NCBI GenBank assembly: GCA_964594635.1
Contig: CAZQMV010000012.1
Span: forward strand, 12,493-76,492
Direction: 5' to 3'
Origin: Berkiella sp964594635
GTDB taxonomy: Bacteria > Pseudomonadota > Gammaproteobacteria > Berkiellales > Berkiellaceae
DNA: 64,000 nucleotides
Shown here: positions 1-8,539 of the stretch, piece after piece
Layout of the letters: the number at the start of each line of letters is the position of its first letter
Numbering within the stretch: the stretch's first letter is position 1
Program-made: the position numbers and the translations under genes
The notes under the pieces: model-generated
Told to the model about the DNA's origin: nothing
Database searches by the model: none
Seen by the model: only the letters and a program-made list of their open reading frames with translations

Positions 1-1878
1 CGGCTCTAAATAAGGGATCAAGTTAACGATGGGTTTACCACGGGAATTTCGTGATCCTAATGGTAATTGATAGACTTTTAGCCAATACACTTTACCTTTA
101 CTTGAGAAGCAAAGGATCGTGTCATGGGTATTCGCAACCAGCAGTTGATCGACATAATCTTCATCTTTCACTTGCGTTGCGGCTTTGCCACGTCCACCAC
201 GATGTTGGGCAGCATACGCATCAAGCGGTTGGGTTTTCACATAGCCTTGATGAGATAAGGTGACCACACGCACTTCTTCAGTGATGAGATCTTCGTTGGA
301 TAAATCTTGCATCGTTGCAATAATTTCGGTGCGACGATCGTCACCAAATTGATCGCGTGAATCATTTAATTCTTGTTTAATCACTTCCATTAAACGGTGT
401 GGATTAACCAAAATTTCAATTAACGCAGCAATTTCTTTTAAAATCTCTTCATATTCTTTAAAGATCTTGTCTTGTTCTAAACCCGTTAAGCGTTGCAGTT
501 TTAAATCTAAAATCGCTTGCGCTTGTACTTCAGACAAGTGATAACCATCTGGTTTTAAGCCTAAATCTTTGGATGCATCTTCGGGCTTAGAAGATTCAGC
601 CCCAGTTTGTGCCAACATCGCTTGTACAGTGCCAGGTGGCCAGGGTTTAGCAACCAATTGATCTTTTGCTTCATGCGGTGTTTTAGACGCTTTAATCATT
701 TGAATGATTTCATCAACGTTCGCTAATGCAACACTCCAGCCTTCTAAAATGTGGGCTCTTTCTCTGGCTTTGCGTAATTCATAAGTTGTTCGACGATTAA
801 CAACAACGCGACGATGACGAATAAAGCATTCAATAATTTGCTTTAAGTTCAGTGTACGGGGTTGATTATCAACCAAGGCAACCATGTTGATGCCAAAGAC
901 GCTTTGCATTGGGGTTTGTGCATAAAGATTATTTAAAATAACCTCAGCCACTTCGTTACGTTTTAACTCAATAACGACACGCATCCCGTCTTTATCAGAT
1001 TCATCACGTAAATTGGAAATCCCTTCAATTTTCTTGTCTTTAACCAATTCGGCAATTTTTTCAACCAGTTTGGCTTTATTCACTTGATAGGGCAATTCAG
1101 TGATAATGATTGACTGACGATTATCGCTTTCTTCAATTTCCGTTCGAGCACGCACATAAATTCGACCACGGCCAGTGCGATAAGCATCGATGATCCCAGA
1201 ACGGCCATTAATGAAGGCACGGGTTGGGAAATCGGGACCGGGAATATATGTCAGTAATTCATCAATAGTAATATCTGGGTTATCAATCAAAGCAAGACAA
1301 CCTGAGATCACTTCACGCAAATTATGTGGCGGAATATTGGTTGCCATACCAACTGCAATACCGGAAGCCCCATTGACGAGCAAATTAGGTACTCTGGTTG
1401 GCAATACAGACGGCGCAAATTCGGTTTCATCATAGTTAGGAACGAAATCGACCGTTTCTTTATCAAGATCTTTCAATAATTCATGTGCAAAACGCGACAT
1501 ACGCACTTCGGTATATCGCATCGCAGCAGCTGAGTCACCATCGACAGAACCGAAGTTCCCTTGACCATCAACCAGCAGATAACGCATCGAGAATGGCTGT
1601 GCCATTCGAACGATGGTGTCATAAACGGCCGTATCACCATGAGGGTGGTATTTACCGATAACGTCACCCACGACACGGGCAGATTTCTTATAAGGCTTAT
1701 TCCATTCGTTGCCAAGCTCTGACATGGCAAACAGCACGCGTCGGTGTACGGGTTTTAAACCATCGCGTACATCAGGCAAGGCTCGCCCGACGATCACGCT
1801 CATGGCATAATCTAAATACGATTGTTTGAGTTCATCTTCAATATTGACCGGATGGACTTCTTTTGCGAGCTCTGTCAC
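1..1878 (-). CDS. gyrA: DNA gyrase subunit A, 5' part (runs off left edge)
   Basis: Catalytic A subunit of DNA gyrase (type IIA topoisomerase), which introduces negative supercoils with GyrB. The visible 626 codons begin with a GTG at 1878, preceded by AAAGGAG nine bases upstream. The N-terminal end reads like textbook GyrA (ELKQSYLDYAMSVIVGRALP). The quinolone-resistance-determining stretch reads HPHGDTAVYDT, placing Thr at position 83 and Asp at position 87. Thr83 is a common wild-type residue in other gammaproteobacteria. The catalytic tyrosine lies in AMRYTEVR. The breakage-reunion domain and coiled coil are here; the C-terminal beta-pinwheel is outside the window. Identification is certain. 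Confidence 0.97.
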   Translation of the reverse strand, partial: MTELAKEVHPVNIEDELKQSYLDYAMSVIVGRALPDVRDGLKPVHRRVLFAMSELGNEWNKPYKKSARVVGDVIGKYHPHGDTAVYDTIVRMAQPFSMRYLLVDGQGNFGSVDGDSAAAMRYTEVRMSRFAHELLKDLDKETVDFVPNYDETEFAPSVLPTRVPNLLVNGASGIAVGMATNIPPHNLREVISGCLALIDNPDITIDELLTYIPGPDFPTRAFINGRSGIIDAYRTGRGRIYVRARTEIEESDNRQSIIITELPYQVNKAKLVEKIAELVKDKKIEGISNLRDESDKDGMRVVIELKRNEVAEVILNNLYAQTPMQSVFGINMVALVDNQPRTLNLKQIIECFIRHRRVVVNRRTTYELRKARERAHILEGWSVALANVDEIIQMIKASKTPHEAKDQLVAKPWPPGTVQAMLAQTGAESSKPEDASKDLGLKPDGYHLSEVQAQAILDLKLQRLTGLEQDKIFKEYEEILKEIAALIEILVNPHRLMEVIKQELNDSRDQFGDDRRTEIIATMQDLSNEDLITEEVRVVTLSHQGYVKTQPLDAYAAQHRGGRGKAATQVKDEDYVDQLLVANTHDTILCFSSKGKVYWLKVYQLPLGSRNSRGKPIVNLIPYLEP

Positions 1879-2073
1879 GGACAATGGCTCCTTTGTTAGC
1901 TGGTAAACTTTAACTTAGAACGAGCGAAGTTTATGTATCAATTAAGAGTGAAGATTGTAACATAGAGCAGACTCAAACTCACCGATTCCCCGATAAATAC
2001 CCCCCAATTGGGCACTCAAAATGATATACTCGAGCCGCACCAAACAACGCCTAAAAGCAAAGTGGGAAGAGTT

Positions 2074-2778
2074 ATGAATGTTGACCAAGCAGAAGTTCAA
2101 AAGTTTAGTGACATGGCCGCCTATTGGTGGGACCTAAAAGGCCCTTGCAAGCCCCTTCATGAACTCAATCCGTTGCGACTACAGTTTGTTCAATCGCACA
2201 CTCAGCTGGCCCATAAATCCATACTCGACCTTGGCTGTGGTGGCGGCATTCTCACCGAGGCTCTTAGCAATCTAAGTGCCAAAGTAACTGGGCTTGATCA
2301 ATCGCCTGAAGTCTTAAAAGTTGCCAGGGCTCATGCTACCGAAGTGGGGCTAAGCTCACCTCCCCTTTATGTCGAATCAACAGCTGAACAATACGCGCTC
2401 GACAATCCAGAGCACTTTGATGTGATTACCTGCATGGAAATGCTAGAGCATGTCCCCTCTCCTATTTCGATCCTTAAAGCTTGTGGCGATTTATTAAAGC
2501 CGGGCGGAGATCTCTTTTTATCGACTCTGAATCGAACACCCAAGTCATTTTTGTTTGCCATTGTGGGGGCTGAATATGTTTTAAATATGCTTCCCAAAGG
2601 AACGCATGATTATGATCATTTTATTCGCCCAAGTGAGCTTAACAGCTGGGCCGTAAGCCAAGGCTTTCGTCTAAAATCAATGAAAGGGTTAAGTTATAAT
2701 GTGTTTACCCGTTCGTTTTCTTTATCAGACAATGTCTCTGTCAATTATTTGATGCACTTACAAAAGGACAATGGATGA
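2074..2778 (+). CDS. ubiG: Ubiquinone biosynthesis O-methyltransferase UbiG
   Basis: SAM-dependent O-methyltransferase that performs both O-methylations in ubiquinone synthesis. The 234-residue protein carries motif I (ILDLGCGGG, about residues 50-58), and the N-terminal YWWDLKGPCKPLHELNPLRL segment is diagnostic of UbiG. The ATG at 2074 is preceded by GGGAAGAG. An in-frame TTG at 2008 would add 22 residues not typical of the family, so it was not used. The stop codon overlaps the ATG of gph by four bases (ATGA), a pairing conserved in many gammaproteobacteria. Confidence 0.95.
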   Translation: MNVDQAEVQKFSDMAAYWWDLKGPCKPLHELNPLRLQFVQSHTQLAHKSILDLGCGGGILTEALSNLSAKVTGLDQSPEVLKVARAHATEVGLSSPPLYVESTAEQYALDNPEHFDVITCMEMLEHVPSPISILKACGDLLKPGGDLFLSTLNRTPKSFLFAIVGAEYVLNMLPKGTHDYDHFIRPSELNSWAVSQGFRLKSMKGLSYNVFTRSFSLSDNVSVNYLMHLQKDNG

Positions 2779-3443
2779 GCACTCCTGTAGAAGCCATTTT
2801 ATTCGATCTCGATGGAACCTTGCTGGATACGGCGCCTGAATTTACCCATTGCCTTAACTTGCTTTTAGCCGAAACAGGTATGCCAACGGTGACCGTAGCT
2901 GAGCTACGTAGCCGTGTTTCCTATGGCGCAAAGGGAATGGTGGAGTTTGGTTTTAAGATCACTGAGCACAATGCACGCTACCAGAACATTAAAGAGCGTT
3001 TTTTGGCACTCTATGCTAAAGAAATTGGTTCGAAGACCCATTTCTTTCCTGGGATTGTTAACCTCCTAGAGCGCTTACAAGACTTAAAGCTACCCTGGGG
3101 TATTGTGACCAATAAACCAACTTGCTTTACTTTGCCGTTATTAGAAAAATTTGCCCCGCTATCCCAGGCAAGCTGCGTAGTCGCCGGAGATACCCTCAAA
3201 ACGCAAAAACCTGATCCTGCTCCCTTACTCCATGCCTGCCAGCAGATGAGTGTGAACCCCAAGCACTGTTGGTATGTGGGTGATGCCAAAACCGATCAAG
3301 AAGCCAGCCATCAAGCGGGCATGCGCTGTGCCATTGCACACTATGGCTACATCCCTCCCACTGAAAACGCCCTCAATTGGCAGGCCGATTGCGATGTGTT
3401 TACCCCAAATGAGATTGAAAAACTTTTAAACCCCGTGTTATAG
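2775..3443 (+). CDS. gph: Phosphoglycolate phosphatase (HAD family)
   Basis: HAD-superfamily hydrolase that removes phosphate from 2-phosphoglycolate, a by-product of DNA repair. The 222 residues show the nucleophile motif FDLDGTLLDT near the N-terminus, a helical cap domain, motif II/III in GIVTNKP, and the C-terminal metal-binding GDAKTDQEAS. The gene is translationally coupled to ubiG through a four-base overlap, which supports gph over other HAD phosphatases of the same size. Exact substrate is family inference. Confidence 0.9.
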   Translation: MSTPVEAILFDLDGTLLDTAPEFTHCLNLLLAETGMPTVTVAELRSRVSYGAKGMVEFGFKITEHNARYQNIKERFLALYAKEIGSKTHFFPGIVNLLERLQDLKLPWGIVTNKPTCFTLPLLEKFAPLSQASCVVAGDTLKTQKPDPAPLLHACQQMSVNPKHCWYVGDAKTDQEASHQAGMRCAIAHYGYIPPTENALNWQADCDVFTPNEIEKLLNPVL

Positions 3444-3700
3444 TGGACATCCATTCTTGCACTTCTCCTGCCCTCTACTATACTGCTCCTAGTAAATTTG
3501 TGATTTCATCTCACCGACCATAGAGATATCTCGCACAAACCTTTCAGTGTTCTTCTCTCTACCGATCATGTGTTCATGTCTCAAAATACACACTATTGAG
3601 CTTGAACGTGTTGGACGCTAAGAATGGCACGGAAGGTTCAAACAAAACGGAAGTTGAAGTTTAGGAAGTGGTTTTTTCGCAAGGAAGCAGAGAGGTTACA

Positions 3701-3883
3701 ATGTCTGAGCTCAGAATAAAAAAAGGCGAGCAAGGTCTGTCTCTACAAATGGCCTTGTTACATTTGCGCTGGCAACAAATCCGACAAGAGTTACGCCTAG
3801 AGTTGGAGCAGTACCACCAAGTAAGCCATCAAGAAGTACCCTTATCACAACCCGTTAGTTTAGAATCATCTACTGCAGTCTAA
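3701..3883 (+). CDS. Small hypothetical protein, 60 residues
   Basis: Not recognised. The ATG at 3701 follows AGAGAGG by a suitable distance; an upstream in-frame start at 3668 lacks such a site. The protein is hydrophilic and mostly helical in character, with a Gln/Leu/Arg-rich middle (LRWQQIRQELRLELEQ) that could form a short coiled coil. It has no signal peptide or membrane segment. It sits alone between gph and the synthase-like gene, with about 250 bases of upstream sequence in which I see no RNA gene or clear terminator. It may be real because of its start signal, but support is modest. Confidence 0.45.
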   Translation: MSELRIKKGEQGLSLQMALLHLRWQQIRQELRLELEQYHQVSHQEVPLSQPVSLESSTAV

Positions 3884-3978
3884 CGCTCACGAATACCCAT
3901 ACGAGGAAGTATTTAGTTTAATAACAAATATTTCCTCTAAAGGTTCCTACAACAGCCGCTTCGTTTTATACTCCCCCC

Positions 3979-4869
3979 ATGAACCCAGAACCTACGACAT
4001 CAAACGCCTATTCCAGAGGCCAAAGCCAATATTATGCTTTGCTTTTTGCTCCATCAGCACTGCAAGAGGCCTGTTACGGGTTAAGCAGCTTTTTCCAAGA
4101 AATGGGCGGGCTGATTAGCCATACACTTGAACCCAGTGTGGCCAAAGCGAAACTGCTGTGGTGGAAAGAAGAAATTGCACGCACTTATTTGCGAATACCC
4201 TCACATCCCCTCAGTAAACAGTTGCAGCCTATTATTGAAGCTTATGATTTGCCTGAAGCTTATTTTGAACAATACCTCAGCGCAGCGCTAACAAGGCTCA
4301 CTCAACGTCGGTGGGATACCTGGGAAGAGGTTCATGCAGATTGTCGACAAATGGGTGGCTTGAAAATGCTTCTCATGACTCGCCTCATGAAAACCACTCA
4401 TCCACATACTGAAGCATTTGCCATAGAGCTTGGCGGCGTATTAGAGCTTATCGATAGGATCCGCTACTTTGGAAAGGATCTGAGTCAAGGCAACATCTTA
4501 TTTGCCCAAGATGACTTAGATTTTTTCAATATGACGCAAGCCTCATTGCTCGCTTATCAAACTCCTCAAGATCTCATTGCTTCACTGTTATACCGTCAAG
4601 CGCATCGCGCAAGAATGCTTTATGAAAAAGCATTGGAAGCCTTAGCAGAAAACGATCGTTTTAAAGTGGTTAGCCTGCTTAACTTAGCAAAAATCTATTT
4701 CGCATTATTAGATGAAATAGAACAGGCTAACTTTGATGTACTTAATCAGCGAATAAGCTTAACACCACTGCGCAAATGGTGGTTAGCTTGGCGAAACTAC
4801 GCCCAAGAAAAACAGCGCTTTCGCACCTTGCAAAAGTTAATAAATGAAAAGGTGACTGTTCATGGATAA
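3979..4869 (+). CDS. Squalene/phytoene synthase-fold protein (NDUFAF6-like, probably non-catalytic)
   Basis: All-helical 296-residue protein of the squalene/phytoene synthase superfamily. The SVAKAKLLWWKEEIART segment (about residues 45-62) matches the divergent branch that includes the mitochondrial complex I assembly factor NDUFAF6. The segment LGGVLELIDRIRYFGKDL aligns with the second Asp-rich region of true synthases, but the canonical DxxxD pair is not preserved, so prenyl transfer looks unlikely. It overlaps yciK by eight bases and may be cotranscribed with it. The ATG at 3979 has no clear Shine-Dalgarno sequence. The family call is from recognisable motifs; the function is unknown. Confidence 0.7.
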   Translation: MNPEPTTSNAYSRGQSQYYALLFAPSALQEACYGLSSFFQEMGGLISHTLEPSVAKAKLLWWKEEIARTYLRIPSHPLSKQLQPIIEAYDLPEAYFEQYLSAALTRLTQRRWDTWEEVHADCRQMGGLKMLLMTRLMKTTHPHTEAFAIELGGVLELIDRIRYFGKDLSQGNILFAQDDLDFFNMTQASLLAYQTPQDLIASLLYRQAHRARMLYEKALEALAENDRFKVVSLLNLAKIYFALLDEIEQANFDVLNQRISLTPLRKWWLAWRNYAQEKQRFRTLQKLINEKVTVHG

Positions 4870-5626
4870 GTTGAGTCCTCATTGTTTACAAGATCACGTG
4901 ATTTTAATTACTGGTGCTGGCAAAGGCATTGGTCGCTCATTGGCGATTGCCGCAGCAAAACATGGCGCAACAACCATTCTTGTGGGTAAGTCATTAAAAA
5001 ATCTTGAAAGTGTTTACGATGAAATTACCAGTAATGGTTATCCTGAACCTGCTTTGCACCCGACTAACCTTTTGTTGCTTGATCCTAAAGGCGCCAATGA
5101 ATTATTGGATAACATCACGCAAATGTTTGGCCGTCTTGATGCAGTGGTACACAATGCCGGGATCAGTGGCCCCTTGGCACCTCTTGAATTGATGTCACCC
5201 CAAAAATGGCTCGAGGTAATTCAACTCAATCTGAATGTGCCCTTCTTACTCTCACAGGCGATGTTGCCGCTATTGAAAAAAAGTAAACAGGCTTCCATCT
5301 TGTTTACGACCGCTCATGAAGCTTATCAAGCTAAAGCTTACTGGGGGCCTTATTGCGCAAGTAAACATGGCGTTGCAGCCCTGGCTAAAACCTTACACGA
5401 AGAACTGGAAAACAATACAGACATTCGTGTGAACTGCATTAATCCAGGCATTGTGCGTACCGGATTGCGTATGAGCGCTTTTCCAGCGATTGATCCTGCC
5501 AATTTTACCGATCCAGAAGATTTAATGCCTCATTACATCCATCTGTTAAGCCCCGCTGCAAAAGCGATTAGGGGACAAGTGCTTACTCCCCACACTCTCA
5601 AGCAGGCCGAAGAAGCTTTACTATAA
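4862..5626 (+). CDS. yciK: Short-chain dehydrogenase, YciK family
   Basis: 254-residue Rossmann-fold SDR. The cofactor motif TGAGKGIG is at about residues 18-25, NNAG is present as HNAG, and the catalytic YxxxK is YCASK. The C-terminal part (RVNCINPGIVRTGLRMSAFP then DPEDLMPHYIHLL) closely follows E. coli YciK. The usual catalytic serine about 13 residues before the Tyr appears to be missing: the segment reads FTTAHEAYQAKAYWGPY. The gene lies near the rluB/trpS cluster, as in other gammaproteobacteria. The physiological substrate is unknown for this family. Confidence 0.85.
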   Translation: MDKLSPHCLQDHVILITGAGKGIGRSLAIAAAKHGATTILVGKSLKNLESVYDEITSNGYPEPALHPTNLLLLDPKGANELLDNITQMFGRLDAVVHNAGISGPLAPLELMSPQKWLEVIQLNLNVPFLLSQAMLPLLKKSKQASILFTTAHEAYQAKAYWGPYCASKHGVAALAKTLHEELENNTDIRVNCINPGIVRTGLRMSAFPAIDPANFTDPEDLMPHYIHLLSPAAKAIRGQVLTPHTLKQAEEALL

Positions 5627-5652
5627 TGAGATAACGTTGGTTATCTCATTAT
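5623..5652 (+). terminator. Perfect 13-bp hairpin at the end of yciK
   Basis: ATAATGAGATAAC and its exact complement GTTATCTCATTAT are separated by a GTTG loop. The left arm includes the yciK stop codon and the right arm ends ten bases before the next start. There is no T run after it, so it may be an attenuating or mRNA-stabilising hairpin between yciK and the cyclase gene and not a complete terminator. Confidence 0.55.
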
Positions 5653-5661
5653 GAGGCCTAT

Positions 5662-6501
5662 ATGGGCCAATCACCCCATATGATTTCGGCACCCCCCGAT
5701 TTAGGACTGGTTTTACAAACCACACTGGATGTTTATGATCTGTTAAAGCATTTTCATCAAGTATTGCAAACCAAAGTAACATTCAACAGCTTTCAATTTA
5801 CCCATCTAGAATCGAGCCACAGACTATTGCTTGGCACACTTGCTCCCTATGAGGCTTTATTTTCGTTAACCCACAACGGCGAGTCACTCGGAGAAATCTG
5901 CTTTACCAAGCTGAGTGATTTTCAAGAAAGCGATCGAAAATTGATTACTGATGCATTAACCCAATTGATCTATCCGCTTCGAAATGCCATTTCTTACCAA
6001 GCGGTTGTTATGCATTCGGTGACTTGTTCACTAACAAGACTAGGCAACCGCTCATTGTTTGATCAAACCATTCAACGTGAGATCCATTTGGCTAAACGTC
6101 ATCACAGTACCTTTGCCTTGTTATTATTAGATATTGATAATTTTAAACGCATTAACGACGAATACGGTCATTTAGCTGGCGATGCCATTTTGCGTGAAAT
6201 GGGTAATGTGCTTCAACAGCAGAAAAGAAATTCGGATCATGCTTTTCGTTATGGTGGCGAAGAGTTCGCTATCATTTTAAATCAAAGCTCGAAGATGGGC
6301 GCAGCTCAAGTAGCAGAGCGTATACGTGCGCAAATTGAACATCATGAATTTATGTTTCAAAGCACTCAATTTCACATCACAGTTAGCATGGGACTGACGC
6401 ATTATCAATCAACTGATAATATAGAGAAACTCTTTCAAAGAGCTGATTCAGCACTTTATGAAGCAAAAGATAGTGGAAAGAATCGGATTTCACAAAAATA
6501 G
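5662..6501 (+). CDS. GGDEF diguanylate cyclase
   Basis: 279 residues with a C-terminal GGDEF domain that makes cyclic di-GMP from two GTP. The active-site loop is intact (FRYGGEEFAII), and the product-inhibition I-site RxxD (RNSD) is at the expected five residues before it. The domain opens with LTRLGNRSLFDQ. The first 130 residues are a predicted soluble sensor region of unknown type, possibly GAF-like; no membrane segment is seen. The ATG at 5662 follows GAGG. It ends four bases from the converging kinase gene. Signal sensed is unknown. Confidence 0.88.
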   Translation: MGQSPHMISAPPDLGLVLQTTLDVYDLLKHFHQVLQTKVTFNSFQFTHLESSHRLLLGTLAPYEALFSLTHNGESLGEICFTKLSDFQESDRKLITDALTQLIYPLRNAISYQAVVMHSVTCSLTRLGNRSLFDQTIQREIHLAKRHHSTFALLLLDIDNFKRINDEYGHLAGDAILREMGNVLQQQKRNSDHAFRYGGEEFAIILNQSSKMGAAQVAERIRAQIEHHEFMFQSTQFHITVSMGLTHYQSTDNIEKLFQRADSALYEAKDSGKNRISQK

Positions 6502-6505
6502 TTAA

Positions 6506-8452
6506 TTAATTATCTGGTTTCCTGCGCTTTATTATATTTTCCTTATCCATATTTTCTTTACCCAAGTGAGCTTTGAGTACCGTTTTTAGTCCCAACAGAT
6601 GCTGATGAACTGCCAATTGCGGTTGCTCTGATTTTAGCTCCACTTTAATATCCTGAATTAACGCTTGTACATCTCTTGCTTTAATATTATTTTTTACCGA
6701 TAACGCTTGGATCTGCCTTAGCCAATAATGATATTCAGCGATCTGCTTTTGCTTCGGAGAAGGTGCTTGATATAACAGTGATGTGCGCCCCCTTCTTAAG
6801 TCTTCTGGAGTTATTTCCATTGCTGTCAATGCGCTTTTGATGCTTTTTACACCATCTGTTAAAATCTTTTTTATTTCTGCTTGTTCTGATAATTTATCTG
6901 ACACAGCTGCACTAGCTTGAGCAGGTCGTGCACGCTGTTCTTGTATATTTTGCGCTTCTAGCTCCCCCGTCAATCCCGCTCTAATTTGCTTGAGGACGGA
7001 TAGAGTCTCACCAAATGTAGCACGTACTTCTGGATTGACATCAAGCATTTTTCTTATCGCTTGATTGATTGACCTCTGTGGCTCTTCTACATCGTCTTTA
7101 AGAATATCAGAGACGTTTTGCTCAAGGACCGGCGGTAAACCTGAATGGTTGGGATTTTGCTCAAAACTCGCTTTCACCTCCATGGCTTGCTCCGATGCGC
7201 CTCTCTCAAATCCCTCTTGCTGGGTGAAAGGTATTTCAACTTGTTGCGTTGAGAATAATTCCAACATGACTATCCCCGCAGCATACATATCTGTCTTAGC
7301 ACTATAAATAATAGGTTCTTCATTGAACATTTGTAAAATCAATTCGGGTGCCAAACCAGTAGGCGTTCCACGTAATCGCGTTTCGGAAAAGTGTTGTTCA
7401 CTATTCTTCGCTTTAGTAAAGCCCATATCAACCACTGTTAATGTTTTTGTTTCCTCATCCCATATCATGTTGGCTGCTTTAACATCGCGATGCACTAAAC
7501 CGTGAGGGGCCTTTTCTCCTTGAGGTTGATGTAACTCTTCTAGCTTTTCCAATACTTGAATAGCAACTTCTAATTTTTCAACATCCGAATGCTCCTCATT
7601 TTCAGTATATTCGACCAAATTAACACCCCATGCTAAGTGTTGGGAGCCGATCTCCATAAATTCACTGATCTCACTCATTTGCTCATCGAGTGATTCTTGA
7701 TAAATTGATAATTGTTCAGCTAAGATTTCTTGAAATAAATCTGGGGTTATATTTTTTTCAAAATGAGGCAAATCCATTTCAATTGATTTCAAATAACCGC
7801 TGCCTCCTGCCGCTAAGAAATCGCTTTTGAACTGTTGAAAATTTCCTGGATACTTTTTATTGATTTTCTCAACTATTGTTGCAGAAAGTTGTGAACTATT
7901 GCTTTCTAATAATTCTAAAAATTCTTTCTCAGAAATGAGCTGTAACTGATCCAGCGTTTTATACAAACCTTCCAAGGCTTTTAAATTAGCAACTTGAACA
8001 AAATCTTGAGCTAATGGTGAATTTTTAACTACAATTCGATCATCAAATCGACCTAAAATATCTAAAACAGATTCTTCTTCACGAACATCATTTAAGAGTT
8101 CTTCTGAACCTGGAAATTGGAGCTTAACTGCACGTCCTTCCCCTGTATCAAGATTGACGCCCACGTAAACACCACCAAAAGCGCCTTTGCCTAAAATACC
8201 CTGGGTACAAATAGCAATGGCTTCACCTTTCTCGCCGATATAGACAGGCCAGGTTAAATCAGGATGTTTTCCTGGAAGCAATAATTGATTGGTTAAAGGT
8301 TTGCCTTTTTTACCTTGCAGCACTTGGGTGATGGCATGATTGAGTTGTAATTGCCTGACATAATTGTGTGCTTTTTGATTAAGAAGATAACCCTTTCGGT
8401 CAACATCATCATCAATCAATTTAGAATGTACTCGACTGACAGGCGAAACCAT
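6506..8452 (-). CDS. Eukaryotic-like Ser/Thr protein kinase with large N-lobe insertion
   Basis: 648-residue soluble kinase. Visible motifs: Gly-rich loop GKGAFGG (88-94), ATP-binding Lys in AVK (110), catalytic loop HRDVKAAN (321-328), metal-binding DMG in place of DFG (342-344), and APE (368-370). About 150 residues of helical sequence are inserted between the N-lobe core and the catalytic loop, far more than in a standard Hanks kinase. A helical C-terminal region of about 170 residues ends in a very charged tail (ENMDKENIIKRRKPDN). No membrane segment or PASTA repeat is present, so it differs from the usual bacterial PknB type and resembles secreted kinases of intracellular pathogens (inference). 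The start has a strong GGAG. It lies downstream of rluB. Confidence 0.85.
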   Translation of the reverse strand: MVSPVSRVHSKLIDDDVDRKGYLLNQKAHNYVRQLQLNHAITQVLQGKKGKPLTNQLLLPGKHPDLTWPVYIGEKGEAIAICTQGILGKGAFGGVYVGVNLDTGEGRAVKLQFPGSEELLNDVREEESVLDILGRFDDRIVVKNSPLAQDFVQVANLKALEGLYKTLDQLQLISEKEFLELLESNSSQLSATIVEKINKKYPGNFQQFKSDFLAAGGSGYLKSIEMDLPHFEKNITPDLFQEILAEQLSIYQESLDEQMSEISEFMEIGSQHLAWGVNLVEYTENEEHSDVEKLEVAIQVLEKLEELHQPQGEKAPHGLVHRDVKAANMIWDEETKTLTVVDMGFTKAKNSEQHFSETRLRGTPTGLAPELILQMFNEEPIIYSAKTDMYAAGIVMLELFSTQQVEIPFTQQEGFERGASEQAMEVKASFEQNPNHSGLPPVLEQNVSDILKDDVEEPQRSINQAIRKMLDVNPEVRATFGETLSVLKQIRAGLTGELEAQNIQEQRARPAQASAAVSDKLSEQAEIKKILTDGVKSIKSALTAMEITPEDLRRGRTSLLYQAPSPKQKQIAEYHYWLRQIQALSVKNNIKARDVQALIQDIKVELKSEQPQLAVHQHLLGLKTVLKAHLGKENMDKENIIKRRKPDN

Positions 8453-8539
8453 GTAAACTCCAAAAGAAAATGACTCACTAATTGTCTTTTAGAGTACAAA
8501 TTTGAGTTAAAGTTCATTTAAAGCGTATTTACACAGAAT

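Noticed and set aside
3444..3667. RNA gene between gph and the small ORF
   Set aside because: A GGTTCAAAC box near 3636 recalls a T-loop, but no cloverleaf or acceptor stem can be drawn around it.
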